Assembly: GCF_013149275.1 (NCBI RefSeq)
Contig: NZ_JABGNA010000006.1
Location: forward strand, 248,001 to 312,000
DNA length: 64,000 nt
Direction of reading: 5' to 3'
Source of the DNA: Mucilaginibacter sp. SG564
Lineage (GTDB): Bacteria; Bacteroidota; Bacteroidia; Sphingobacteriales; Sphingobacteriaceae
The notes under the pieces were generated by a model. The model was given only the letters and a program-made list of their open reading frames with translations, made no database searches and was not told the origin of the DNA. Shown piece after piece: positions 1-8,317 of this stretch (positions are counted from its first letter, which is position 1; each line of letters starts with the position of its first letter). A program made the position numbers and the translations under genes.

Positions 1-183
1 AAATCGATAGTTTTGAATCAATTTTGGATGATTTTTGAAGTGTTTTATATCGCTTTTTGACCAGAAAGGTGATGAAATGCCAGGTTTAAAAAGTTTTTAT
101 TTCGGGGTTGATGTCCTTTGGGTGAGAGGGCTGTTTTTTTAGCAATTTTGTTAACTTGCGGTTCGTAACCCAATTCATCTCTT

Positions 184-1320
184 ATGAAGAAAATCGCATT
201 ATTCGTTGTTCTGTTGCTGCCTTTGTTAGCGCAGGCGCAAAGCAAGCAAAACAAAAAGAAAGGCCCCTCAACTTATGACCTCGTTATTGGTACCTATACC
301 ACTGGTACCAGTAAAGGTATAGCCGTTTACCGCTTTTATGCCGAAAACGGCAGGCTGGCTTACCTGAGCCAGATTGATGGCGTGGTGAACCCCTCCTATG
401 TAACCGTAAGTGCCGATAATAAATTTATATACGCTGTAAACGAGTTACCCAAGGGCGAAGTAAGCTCCTTTTCATTTGAGGCTAAAACGGGCAAAATACA
501 GTTCATCAATAAACAATCGTCACTCGGCGCCGATCCTTGCTACATCACTGTAGATAAAGCCCGTAAAAACGCATTTATCGCCAACTACTCCAGCGGACAG
601 GTTACGGTAATGCCAATCAACAAAGATGGCTCATTAGCCAACGGTGTAGAAACGGTAAAAAATGATGGCACAGGCCCTAATAAGGAACGCCAAGAAGGCC
701 CTCACGCCCACATGAGCATATTATCGCCCGATGAAAAATACGTGTTTTACAATGATTTGGGGACTGATAAAATATACAGCTATCGTTTCCGCTCAGGTAA
801 AAGCTCACCTTTAACCGATCCCACATCGATAAGGGTAACCCCTGGCGATGGTCCGCGCCACCTGGATTTTTCGCCTGATAAAAAACACGCCTACCTGATC
901 ACCGAAATGGGATCAAACGTTTATGTATTTGATTATGATAATGGTAAGCTTAAACAAAAACAAACCATAACCCTGCTTCCTGAAGGTTTTAAAGGCCAAA
1001 CCGCAGGTGCGGCTATTCATATATCGCCTAATGGCAAATTTCTGTATGCGTCCAATCGTTTAGAAACTAACGAGATTATTGTGTATGCCATCAATCAGGA
1101 AACCGGCGAACTTACTTTTGTACAGCGTCAATCATCAATGGGTAAAAACCCTCGTGATTTTGCTATTGATCCTACAGGTAAATTCCTGCTGGTAGCCAAT
1201 CAAAGCAGCGACAGCATTTTTGTATTCCGGATCGATCAAACCACCGGCCGTATTTCGCCAACCGGCACTAAACTGGAAATTGGTAATCCGGTATGTTTAA
1301 AATTTGTACCTGCCGAATAA
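184..1320 (+). CDS. exported lactonase-family seven-bladed beta-propeller protein
   Basis: The 378-residue product starts with a typical Sec signal peptide ending near AQAQ, so it probably acts in the periplasm. The rest is a chain of repeated blades with the lactonase-family (6-phosphogluconolactonase YbhE-like, PF10282) landmarks: VIGTYTTGTSKGI at the start, ADPCYITVDKARKNAFIANY, EGPHAHMSILSPDEKYVFYNDLGTDKI in the middle, and NPRDFAIDPTGKFLLVANQ near the end. Length fits the family. Cytosolic members hydrolyse 6-phosphogluconolactone; an exported copy more likely acts on another sugar lactone, so the substrate is open. It is a single-gene unit ending in a strong hairpin terminator. Confidence 0.88.
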   Translation: MKKIALFVVLLLPLLAQAQSKQNKKKGPSTYDLVIGTYTTGTSKGIAVYRFYAENGRLAYLSQIDGVVNPSYVTVSADNKFIYAVNELPKGEVSSFSFEAKTGKIQFINKQSSLGADPCYITVDKARKNAFIANYSSGQVTVMPINKDGSLANGVETVKNDGTGPNKERQEGPHAHMSILSPDEKYVFYNDLGTDKIYSYRFRSGKSSPLTDPTSIRVTPGDGPRHLDFSPDKKHAYLITEMGSNVYVFDYDNGKLKQKQTITLLPEGFKGQTAGAAIHISPNGKFLYASNRLETNEIIVYAINQETGELTFVQRQSSMGKNPRDFAIDPTGKFLLVANQSSDSIFVFRIDQTTGRISPTGTKLEIGNPVCLKFVPAE

Positions 1321-1343
1321 GGTGAAAGGCAAAAGGATTTTAC

Positions 1344-1384
1344 AAAAAAGGCAAAGTTGATGCTATTCAACTTTGCCTTTTTTT
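1344..1384 (+). terminator. rho-independent terminator after the lactonase gene
   Basis: A near-perfect 17-bp stem (AAAAAAGGCAAAGTTGA) closes over a six-base loop TGCTAT and runs into a T tract. It lies 24 bp after the lactonase stop codon. The A tract on the left arm means it can also stop transcription from the opposite strand, where the lipocalin-like gene ends at 1436. Confidence 0.88.
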
Positions 1385-1435
1385 AATTACGGATAAAGAC
1401 CTTTCGCCTTTCGCCTTTCGCCTTTTACCCTAAGA

Positions 1436-1921
1436 TTATTTGCTTTTTGTAAACGAGTAAATGATATACCCGGTGCCGTTACTGCCAATGGCAACAGGTG
1501 CTTTCAGGGTCATGGTTGAGCCATCATTGCCCGCTATATCTAAACGATAACCTTCGGCAACGTTTTTGGCTTTATCGCCTTCGTATAGTTTTTTGAACTG
1601 GAATTGTGTACCGGTACTGCCGCCATTATAAACCGACCAGAATATAGTTTGTGATGCACCGTTCGATAAAGTATACACACCATTGCCGCTATTGGTTAGT
1701 TTCCATGTACTGCCAGCAAACGCTTCCGGAGGTGCCTGATCAAATACATTTTGAACAGCATTTTGTACCAGACCATCATAACTTACATTATTTAACGTCC
1801 AGGTACCCACAAATTTGCCTCGTGATACATTGTTTGATACCGTGCTTTTTTGTCCTGAGCAAGCCGATAAAACAAGAATAACAGATAAGATTGCGATTGA
1901 GGTTTGAAATATCTTTTTCAT
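1436..1921 (-). CDS. lipocalin-like lipoprotein
   Basis: The start is placed at the ATG at 1921, because the protein then begins MKKIFQTSIAILSVILVLSAC, a lipoprotein signal with an LSAC lipobox; the longer frame from 1963 adds residues that would spoil the signal. The mature part (about 140 residues) opens with GKFVGTWTLNNVSYDG, the usual opening of Bacteroidetes lipocalin-like domains, and continues as alternating beta strands ending in YIIYSFTKSK. Such proteins are small ligand-binding barrels on the cell envelope. The ligand is unknown. The small gene at 1976-2137 lies directly upstream on the same strand and may share its transcript. Confidence 0.7.
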   Translation of the reverse strand: MKKIFQTSIAILSVILVLSACSGQKSTVSNNVSRGKFVGTWTLNNVSYDGLVQNAVQNVFDQAPPEAFAGSTWKLTNSGNGVYTLSNGASQTIFWSVYNGGSTGTQFQFKKLYEGDKAKNVAEGYRLDIAGNDGSTMTLKAPVAIGSNGTGYIIYSFTKSK

Positions 1922-1975
1922 GATTGGGGTTATTTTATGGCATAAGAGCATAAATCCTGCCAAACCTGGCTAAAC

Positions 1976-2137
1976 TCAACAGTTTTTTAGCTTAAGCTTT
2001 TTTTGAATTTCATCTAATCGCTTATTGATAGCCTCGGTTATCTGGTCTGCTTCTTTAATATGAGTAAGGCTATTGGCAAATTGCTGATCGTTATTTTTGG
2101 AAAATACGTTACGGCTAAAATTTTTGACGGTTTTCAT
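1976..2137 (-). CDS. small hypothetical protein, 53 residues
   Basis: An open frame of 53 codons starts at ATG 2135-2137 and stops at TGA 1976-1978. A Shine-Dalgarno-like AGGAG sits about five bases before the ATG, which is notable because such sites are weak in this phylum. The product starts MKTVKNFSRNVFSKNNDQQF and ends in a charged helix-prone stretch, EAINKRLDEIQKKLKLKNC, so it is probably a short helical, possibly oligomerising protein. It has no signal peptide or membrane segment. It is read toward the lipocalin-like gene, 54 bp away, and fills what would otherwise be an empty gap. No family recognised. Confidence 0.5.
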   Translation of the reverse strand: MKTVKNFSRNVFSKNNDQQFANSLTHIKEADQITEAINKRLDEIQKKLKLKNC

Positions 2138-2218
2138 AGGCACTCCTAAAGGCTTAGTTATACGAGCATTTAAGCGGAATGTTACGCCCAGGTTAACCGA
2201 AAAACAATTATTCTTAAT

Positions 2219-2800
2219 TTAGCTTAACGTACTTAAAAAATGGATGAGTTGATCCATGGCTTTGGCGCGGTGGCTTATCCTGTTTTTTTCTTCCAGGCTG
2301 ATCTCGGCAAAGGTAACATTGTAACCATCGGCTTCAAATATGGGGTTGTAGCCAAATGGGTCATTGCCACTGGGTTCGGTGCGGATGCTGCCTTCAACAG
2401 TTCCGTCAAAAAAGTGCTCCTCCCCATTCCATATTAATGATATCACTGTGCGGAAACGTGCTTTGCGATTGGTTTCGCCGGCTAAATTTTGCAGCACTTT
2501 GTTAATATTAGCCATTTGATTGCCGTGCCCGCCTGCATAGCGTGCCGAGTAAACTCCTGGTTCGCCGTTTAAGGCATCTATCTCCAGGCCGCTATCGTCG
2601 CCAAAACAATTTAGTTTATATTTCTGATAGATATATTGACTTTTTATGGATGCATTTTCGCGAAAGGTAGTGCCGGTTTCTTCAATATCATCGGTACAAC
2701 CAATATCATCCAGGCTAAGCAGTTCAAACCGGCCGTTTATTTTGGCCGATACTTCTTCCAGTTTATGACGATTGTTGGTTGCAAAAACTAATTGCTGCAT
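2219..2800 (-). CDS. rdgB: dITP/XTP pyrophosphatase (HAM1/RdgB family)
   Basis: This enzyme hydrolyses non-canonical purine nucleoside triphosphates (XTP, dITP, ITP) to monophosphates, keeping them out of DNA and RNA. The 193-residue product has the full family signature: the N-terminal substrate loop LVFATNNRHKLEEV, the FGDDSGLEIDALNGEPGVYSARYAG stretch with the metal-binding and catalytic acidic residues, and GNDPFGYNPIF followed by FAEISLEEKNRISHRAKA. Length and order are normal. The stop is at 2219 and the start at 2800 leaves a clean N-terminus. It is cytosolic. The next gene upstream on the same strand starts at 3534 and is unrelated in sequence. Confidence 0.95.
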   Translation of the reverse strand: MQQLVFATNNRHKLEEVSAKINGRFELLSLDDIGCTDDIEETGTTFRENASIKSQYIYQKYKLNCFGDDSGLEIDALNGEPGVYSARYAGGHGNQMANINKVLQNLAGETNRKARFRTVISLIWNGEEHFFDGTVEGSIRTEPSGNDPFGYNPIFEADGYNVTFAEISLEEKNRISHRAKAMDQLIHFLSTLS

Positions 2801-2871
2801 ATTTTATGGGATGTAAGATTAAAGGGATAAAGGATTTTTAGACTAAAGACTTTAGACTCCGGACTGTAGAC

Positions 2872-3534
2872 TTACAAAGCTTTCATCAGCTCCCAGAAAA
2901 TTTTCTTATTATCAACACTGTCCATCATCTCGTCAAAACTAAAACTATATAACGCCGTGCGGTTTCCTGATGTTTTTGGCATGTTTAGGGTAAGCCCGGT
3001 CATCCCTTGCGGTGTAGAAGCCTGGCCTAATAATAATAGCTTTACAGGTTTAAAAAACGCGGCGAGCTGAGCAATTGTAGTGGTGCTATATTTAGCCATG
3101 TTGAATATAACAACATCATCAAGGCTAAACTCCTTGCGTTTCAGTATATTTTGCAGGGCAGCTAGATGGGCATCAGCTATAAATTCCTGATCAGGGTAAT
3201 GAACCAGTATTAAGAAGTTTTTTAAATTTTTACCCAGATAATTAAAAGCAGGCTCGGGCGTTTTAGCCTCGGGCTTAGCTTCCTGAGGTACAATGTCAAT
3301 AACCGGCGTTTTTATTTCTGGTTGAGGTTCCTGAATAACAGGGGTATCAACCTGCGTTCTTATTTCAGGTTCGGATATTTCTTGAATAACAGGTGGAAGT
3401 ATTTCTCTTTTTTCATAAAAGGATTTGTCTGCATTTAACAGGTAAAGATCATCCTGTAATATAAAACGGAGGGCAACTGGGTTTTCAACTTTCACTTTAA
3501 CAAATTTTAACCAAAAGTAGTTAAACGGTTTCAA
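2872..3534 (-). CDS. hypothetical protein with Pro/Glu-rich linker
   Basis: The 220-residue product has three parts: an N-terminal stretch to about residue 40, a repetitive Pro/Glu/Val/Ile-rich linker (about 45-95, words such as TPVIQEPQPEIKTPVI), and a compact alpha/beta C-terminal domain from about 100 containing LKNFLILVHYPDQEF and VKLLLLGQ. No signal peptide or membrane segment is present. The C-terminal domain resembles in outline the small Rossmann-like fold of DNA polymerase III psi (HolD), with a hydrophobic strand, a helix, then a second strand ending in a small-residue turn. This is only an impression and not a family assignment. It lies upstream of rdgB on the same strand with a 71-bp gap. 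Confidence 0.6.
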   Translation of the reverse strand: MKPFNYFWLKFVKVKVENPVALRFILQDDLYLLNADKSFYEKREILPPVIQEISEPEIRTQVDTPVIQEPQPEIKTPVIDIVPQEAKPEAKTPEPAFNYLGKNLKNFLILVHYPDQEFIADAHLAALQNILKRKEFSLDDVVIFNMAKYSTTTIAQLAAFFKPVKLLLLGQASTPQGMTGLTLNMPKTSGNRTALYSFSFDEMMDSVDNKKIFWELMKAL

Positions 3535-3675
3535 GCTTTATAGCCATATTAGCACAATTATAGGCGCTTATATTTAATTGCCGTTTTTTGTTCAGCTATA
3601 ATTAATAAATTTTACCGAAATTCGAAGTTTTTAACGGACTATTGATCCGTATTATTTAGAGTATAAGTGCATTAC

Positions 3676-5118
3676 ATGAGAAAGTTAGGGATATTCATTT
3701 TAAGTTTTGTTTTGATCATATCAGTTGCCCGGGCGCAAACCAAGGCCGATTCCACAGCAAAGGCAACGGCTAAGGCCGATTCGACGGTGGTACCATCGGG
3801 CCCAAAGCATACCTTAGATAAAATTGCAGCCATTGTGGGTAACGCCCCTATATTACAATCGGATATTGAATTATCATATGCTCAATTTCTTGTTCAGGGT
3901 AATCAACCAGATCCGGGTGTAAAATGCCGCATCCTGCAATCGTTATTAACACAAAAATTATTGGCACAGCAGGCTGCTATTGATAGCATCGAGGTAAAAG
4001 AGGATGAGGTTGATAACAATGTTGACCGCCGTATGCGCGAGATGACCCAAAGAGCCGGCGGACAGGAAAAGCTGGAAGCATTCCTGGGCAAATCGGTTAT
4101 TCAGTATAAAGATGAGATCCGTCCCGACCTGAAAGAACAAATGGTTGCGCAGAAAATGCAGCAGCACATTACCGAGAAACTGAACGTTACCCCGCAGGAT
4201 GTTAAAAGCTATTACGATAAGATCCCGAAAGATAGTTTACCATCTTTTAATAAAGAGGTGGAGGTTGGAGAGATCGTATTTCAACCCAAATTAAATAAGG
4301 AAGAAAAAGAACTGTATAAGGAAAAAGCAGAGGAACTGCGCCAGCGTATTAAAAAAGGCGAAGATTTTGGAACGCTTGCCCGTTTATACTCTCAGGATCC
4401 GGGTTCGGCACCTGATGGTGGTGATTTGGGCTTTGCCGACCGTACAACCTTTGTGAAAGAGTTTACAGCGAATGCGTTCAGACTTAAAGCGGGGGAAATA
4501 TCACCGGTGTTTGAAACCGATTTCGGGTTTCACTTTTTACAGGTGATTGAGCGCCGTGGCGAGCAGGTACACGTTAGGCATATATTAATAGCTCCGGTAA
4601 TAACCCAGGCCAGTTTAGAAAGGGCTAAAGTAAAAGCCGATAGTATTTATACCCTGATGATGACCAATAAGAAGATCGATTTTTCGAGCGCTGCTGCTTA
4701 TTATTCTGATAACAAGGACACCAAGTTCAATGGCGGTATGATGCTGAATGCCGAAAACGTTCAAACCCGTACTACCTTTATCCCTACAGATAAGCTTGAT
4801 CCTAAGGTTGCCCTTACGGTTGATACCATGAAAATTGGCAGCATATCAAAACCCGATGTATTTACCGGTGCCGATGGTAAAAAAACGTATAAGATACTGT
4901 ACCTTAAATCGGCAACAAGTGCGCATAAAGCCAACCTGGAGCAAGATTTTCCTAAATTAAAGGATATGGCATATGAGGATAAAACCAACCGTACGGTAAC
5001 TCAATGGTTTGAAAAACGCAGGAAAGAGACTTTTATTAGGATCGACCACGAATATCAATCTTGTGATATATTGAAAAAATGGATCACCCCGCCAACAATC
5101 ACCGCGCAAGCTAAATAA
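3676..5118 (+). CDS. SurA-like periplasmic peptidyl-prolyl isomerase/chaperone
   Basis: The ATG at 3676 gives a clean signal peptide, MRKLGIFILSFVLIISVARAQ; the in-frame GTG at 3667 is less likely. After an N-terminal chaperone region (KIAAIVGNAPILQSDIELSY, typical of SurA) come two parvulin-type PpiC rotamase domains. The first, near residues 190-290, contains SQDPGSAPDGGDLGF and the ETDFGFHFLQV end motif. The second, near 300-410, is divergent. Total length 480 matches SurA-type proteins. The role is folding of outer-membrane beta-barrel proteins in the periplasm, which fits a genome with many SusC porins. The MoxR ATPase gene follows after only 9 bp, so the two are likely co-transcribed. 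Confidence 0.88.
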   Translation: MRKLGIFILSFVLIISVARAQTKADSTAKATAKADSTVVPSGPKHTLDKIAAIVGNAPILQSDIELSYAQFLVQGNQPDPGVKCRILQSLLTQKLLAQQAAIDSIEVKEDEVDNNVDRRMREMTQRAGGQEKLEAFLGKSVIQYKDEIRPDLKEQMVAQKMQQHITEKLNVTPQDVKSYYDKIPKDSLPSFNKEVEVGEIVFQPKLNKEEKELYKEKAEELRQRIKKGEDFGTLARLYSQDPGSAPDGGDLGFADRTTFVKEFTANAFRLKAGEISPVFETDFGFHFLQVIERRGEQVHVRHILIAPVITQASLERAKVKADSIYTLMMTNKKIDFSSAAAYYSDNKDTKFNGGMMLNAENVQTRTTFIPTDKLDPKVALTVDTMKIGSISKPDVFTGADGKKTYKILYLKSATSAHKANLEQDFPKLKDMAYEDKTNRTVTQWFEKRRKETFIRIDHEYQSCDILKKWITPPTITAQAK

Positions 5119-5127
5119 AACAACTAT

Positions 5128-6090
5128 ATGCAACACCGATCTGACGTGGAAGCTGCCGATGCTTTAAGGCAGGCATATCAGCAAATACGCTCTGAAATAG
5201 GTAAAGTTATCATCGGGCAGGATGAAGTGGTGAAATTTGTATTGGTATCCATCTTTAGCAATGGTCATTGTTTGCTGGTTGGGGTACCGGGCTTGGCCAA
5301 AACCCTGCTGGTACAAACTATTGCCAGGGTGCTTGATCTTGATTTTAAACGCATACAATTTACGCCCGATCTTATGCCCTCAGACATTATCGGGTCTGAA
5401 ATACTGGGCGAAGACCGGAATTTTAAATTTATACCCGGTCCGGTTTTCTCCAACATTATTCTGGCCGACGAGATTAACCGCACACCACCCAAAACGCAGG
5501 CTGCTTTATTAGAGGCCATGCAGGAGAAAGCAGTTACCGCTGCCGGTCTTACCCATAAGTTGGCCCAGCCATTTTTTGTATTGGCTACCCAAAACCCTAT
5601 TGAACAGGAAGGTACTTATCCACTACCCGAGGCACAGCTTGACCGCTTTATGTTTAGCGTAGCGCTAAACTATCCATCTTTTCAGGAAGAGCTGCAGGTA
5701 GTTAAAAACACAACGAGTACCACGCAAACAGAGGTAAACAAAATACTCAACGCTGCGCAGATCACCTATTTTCAACAGCTGGTGCGCAATATACCGGTTA
5801 CCGATAATGTATTGGAGTATGCCGTTAAGCTGGTATCCAAGACCCGGCCCAATGGTGAATTTGCAACACCACAGATTAATCGTTTACTAAGCTGGGGTGC
5901 AGGGCCAAGGGCATCGCAGTTCCTCATCCTGGGCGCTAAATGCCACGCGGTGATCAATGGTAAGTATTCGCCCGATATTGAGGACGTACAGGCCATAGCT
6001 AAACCCATTTTAAGCCACCGTATTGTACGCAGTTACCATGCCGAGGCCGAAGGCCTGTCTGCGGCTGATATTATTGAACAGCTGTTTTAA
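5128..6090 (+). CDS. MoxR-family AAA+ ATPase
   Basis: The 320-residue cytosolic ATPase shows the MoxR layout: VIIGQDEVVKFVL at the N-terminus, Walker A GVPGLAKT, the FTPDLMPSDIIGSE loop, Walker B ILADEINRTPPKTQAALLEAMQEK, the sensor region FVLATQNPIEQEGTYPLPEAQLDRFMF, and a helical lid at the end. MoxR ATPases act as chaperones that help assemble or insert metal centres into partner proteins, normally VWA or DUF58 proteins encoded next door. Here no such partner follows; the gene ends the surA-like operon at a repeat and a terminator. The partner may be elsewhere. The 9-bp gap from the upstream gene indicates co-transcription. Confidence 0.93.
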   Translation: MQHRSDVEAADALRQAYQQIRSEIGKVIIGQDEVVKFVLVSIFSNGHCLLVGVPGLAKTLLVQTIARVLDLDFKRIQFTPDLMPSDIIGSEILGEDRNFKFIPGPVFSNIILADEINRTPPKTQAALLEAMQEKAVTAAGLTHKLAQPFFVLATQNPIEQEGTYPLPEAQLDRFMFSVALNYPSFQEELQVVKNTTSTTQTEVNKILNAAQITYFQQLVRNIPVTDNVLEYAVKLVSKTRPNGEFATPQINRLLSWGAGPRASQFLILGAKCHAVINGKYSPDIEDVQAIAKPILSHRIVRSYHAEAEGLSAADIIEQLF

Positions 6091-6105
6091 GATTTCTCCT
6101 ACAGG

Positions 6106-6189
6106 TTTGTCATCCTGAGGAACGAAGGATCTACTCGTAAACATACATGTCGTTTAATAGATGCTTCACTATGTTCAGCATGACAAATG
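6106..6189. repeat. intergenic hairpin repeat, GTCATCCTGAGGAACGAAGG family, copy 1
   Basis: Begins TTTGTCATCCTGAGGAACG and ends GCATGACAAAT, so the ends are complementary and fold into a long imperfect hairpin. A second copy with the same words (AGATGCTTCACT before the right arm) lies at 25175-25256. It sits just after the MoxR gene and before its terminator. Confidence 0.8.
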
Positions 6190-6196
6190 TTAGTAT

Positions 6197-6243
6197 AAAA
6201 CCAAAAAGAGCGCAGTTCTCAGAACTACGCTCTTTTTGGTTTT
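6197..6243 (+). terminator. rho-independent terminator after the surA-like/moxR operon
   Basis: AAAACCAAAAAGAGCG pairs with CGCTCTTTTTGGTTTT, with further pairing in the inner AGTTCT/AGAACT part, followed by T-rich sequence. It lies about 105 bp after the MoxR stop codon, beyond a repeat element. Confidence 0.85.
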
Positions 6244-6251
6244 ATATAGAA

Positions 6252-6346
6252 ACTTCGCCGCCAATGTTGGTGTTGTCACCAACATTATACGTGTTGATTA
6301 ATTACTCGTGCGGATAGTTGTTGGTGACAACACCAACAACGGCGGT
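6252..6346. repeat. nested inverted repeat built from GTTGGTG/CACCAAC
   Basis: The left arm (about 6253-6284) and the right arm (about 6318-6346) are complementary over roughly 28 bp with few mismatches. Each arm is itself a small palindrome: GTTGGTG-TTGT-CACCAAC on the left and GTTGGTG-ACAA-CACCAAC on the right. The DNA can therefore fold either as one long stem or as two short hairpins. Confidence 0.8.
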
Positions 6347-6426
6347 AGCTTGTCGAAGTATCGCGCGCAGAGGCCCAGCCCACCATGCTTCGATGGGCTC
6401 AGCATGACAGCCACTATAAAGAGCTA

Positions 6427-6469
6427 AAACAAAAAGGGAGCATTTTTCAGAAATGCTCCCTTTTTGTTT
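6427..6469 (-). terminator. strong bidirectional terminator
   Basis: A perfect 19-bp stem, AAACAAAAAGGGAGCATTT with its complement, closes over the loop TTCAG and carries A and T tracts on both sides. It lies 17 bp beyond the stop codon of the minus-strand NTF2-like gene, so it most likely ends that transcript, and it can also work in the plus direction. Confidence 0.88.
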
Positions 6470-6485
6470 ATGTTATAGAATCTGT

Positions 6486-7349
6486 TTATTCGTTTTCAAT
6501 TGCTGAGAACACTTCCAGCAGGATATCCCATTTTTTTGATTTATCCAGTTCCCAGATACGCACATAGTTGTAATTGCTTACTACATTGCCTTTGGTTATA
6601 CGGGCATGGCCATAGGTGTAAGCCAGATCATTACTGGCTGATCTGCCTCCATCTGTAGTTTCGGCTGTAATAGTGATGGCCTGGTTGTTAATAAATTTCA
6701 TAATAACGTCCGGGCCTGTCATCGGGTCGAAACCGGGGAAATAATAACGGGCCTCGGGACTTAAAAACTCTTTGTAGCTGGCCAGTGCGGATATAGTTAA
6801 CGAGTGGTTAAATATCTTATCGGTATTTACAATGATGCTTTTTGCGGTAAATGGATCTTTGCTTGGCGCGGTGCGGGCTGCTGTAGGCTCTTTAAAATCA
6901 GTTACCTCTTCCTGCTCTGGTTCCGGGTGTTGTATGCCCAGATCTATCAGCAGCTTTAGTTTACCTTCGGCATCAGAGCGCCAAACAGAAACGTAATCGC
7001 CAAAAACTTTGTCGTCATCGCTTTTACCATTGGTATAAGTATAAGGGCCAGCGGTAAAGGCTAAATCGCCATTGGCTGATATACGGCCAAACTTAGGTAC
7101 CCAGCTCAGCTTGCCGGCCTGTTTATCAATATTAGAGTAAAAGTCGGTTATTTTAACGGCGTTGGGTTTAAAAACAATACCTTCAGGATCGGCAACGGAC
7201 AAAAAACCGTCTTTTATGCCTTTGCGTTCAACTAACTTATTAAAGGCTTCTTCGGCACTAACCACTTTATTTACTTGTGCGGGAGCGGTTTGCGCAAAGG
7301 CAAACGCACTGTAACTAATAAACGTAGCAGCTAATATTATTTTCTTCAT
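6486..7349 (-). CDS. exported protein with two NTF2/SnoaL-like domains
   Basis: The start is placed at ATG 7349, giving MKKIILAATFISYSAFAFAQ, a clean signal peptide; an ATG two codons earlier is also possible. The mature protein holds two cone-shaped NTF2-like (DUF4440/SnoaL) domains. The first, about residues 35-140, has EEAFNKLVERKGIKDGFLSV and the end strand DYVSVWRSDAEGKLKLLIDLGI. The second, about 165-287, has SYKEFLSPEARYYFPG and ends YVRIWELDKSKKWDILLEVF. In Bacteroidetes such tandem domains occur in secreted proteins of unknown ligand. No catalytic residues can be named. The gene stands alone and ends at a strong terminator. Confidence 0.75.
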   Translation of the reverse strand: MKKIILAATFISYSAFAFAQTAPAQVNKVVSAEEAFNKLVERKGIKDGFLSVADPEGIVFKPNAVKITDFYSNIDKQAGKLSWVPKFGRISANGDLAFTAGPYTYTNGKSDDDKVFGDYVSVWRSDAEGKLKLLIDLGIQHPEPEQEEVTDFKEPTAARTAPSKDPFTAKSIIVNTDKIFNHSLTISALASYKEFLSPEARYYFPGFDPMTGPDVIMKFINNQAITITAETTDGGRSASNDLAYTYGHARITKGNVVSNYNYVRIWELDKSKKWDILLEVFSAIENE

Positions 7350-7639
7350 GGTCATATTAGATTTTGGGGCAATTTAACAATAAATTTTAAGTCGGGAATG
7401 TAATTTGAATTAAGGTGATAAGTAAATAACCCTGCAACATTGCAGCCAAATAGGTTCATGTTTGAAACGAAACGATTGATATTTAATTGTAGCTGAACAG
7501 GGTTAATCATGTAAAAAATGATACCTAATGGCAAATATTAACTAAATGCGTTAAATTAAAAACTAAATAACCGCAGAGGCTTGATTATGTTTTGATTAAA
7601 AAAATCATTATGTTCATATTTATAAAAAATTACGTTGTA

Positions 7640-8311
7640 ATGAACAAGTTTATTGTCTGTTTAATGGTTATGGTATTGGGCTATTTAAGCACTCATGCCC
7701 AGATAATTCATGACCTGCAGGGTAAGCCATACATGGAGAAATCCTATACCGAAGTGGATGGTACTCCTTATCTGATTGATAGTTGGACCGGGGCGACAAT
7801 TACCTTTTCTAACGGTAAAGCCACCAATGTTAAAGTAAAATATGACCTGGTAAAGGATGTGCTTTTATTTCAGCATCAAGGCGATTCAACGGCGATGTAT
7901 TTTATTGAGCCGGTGAAGGGCTTTACGTTAACCAATGGCTTTATTAATGAAAGCAACATTCTGCCATTGGTGTTTAATAGTGGCTACCCGGCCATTGACG
8001 TGCAAACACCGGCCTCATTTTACCAGATAATTGCTCCGGGCAAAATGCAGCTGTTAAGGCACTATCGAAAAGCTATACGTACCGATCAGGCTTTTAATTC
8101 GGCTACGGTTACCAAAACGTTCGCCTATACCGATTTTTATTACCTGTATGCCGATAACAAGATCATCCGTATTAAGCCGAGCCAAAAGAGTATCCTGGCC
8201 GCTATGGCTAATAAAAGTACAGAGATGCAAGCTTATTTGAAAAATAATACCGTAGACTATAAAAACGACGCTGCATTAGCCAAGCTGTTCAATTATTACA
8301 ACTCGCTTTAA
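7640..8311 (+). CDS. hypothetical exported protein
   Basis: Translation is placed at ATG 7640, which gives MNKFIVCLMVMVLGYLSTHAQ, a Sec signal peptide; the longer frame would need a TTG start and adds a second hydrophobic run. The mature part (about 200 residues) is rich in beta strands with words such as GTPYLIDSWTGATITFSNGK and YFIEPVKGFTL, then ends in a helical tail, KSTEMQAYLKNNTVDYKNDAALAKLFNYYNSL. This architecture is common among uncharacterised Bacteroidetes periplasmic proteins. No family or active site recognised. It faces cysS, ending only 6 bp from the cysS stop codon with no obvious terminator between them. Confidence 0.6.
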   Translation: MNKFIVCLMVMVLGYLSTHAQIIHDLQGKPYMEKSYTEVDGTPYLIDSWTGATITFSNGKATNVKVKYDLVKDVLLFQHQGDSTAMYFIEPVKGFTLTNGFINESNILPLVFNSGYPAIDVQTPASFYQIIAPGKMQLLRHYRKAIRTDQAFNSATVTKTFAYTDFYYLYADNKIIRIKPSQKSILAAMANKSTEMQAYLKNNTVDYKNDAALAKLFNYYNSL

Positions 8312-8317
8312 CGGTTT

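Noticed and set aside
5128..6090. A MoxR/DUF58/VWA aerotolerance-type operon
   Set aside because: Only the ATPase is present; the sequence after it is repeats and terminators with no DUF58 or VWA gene.
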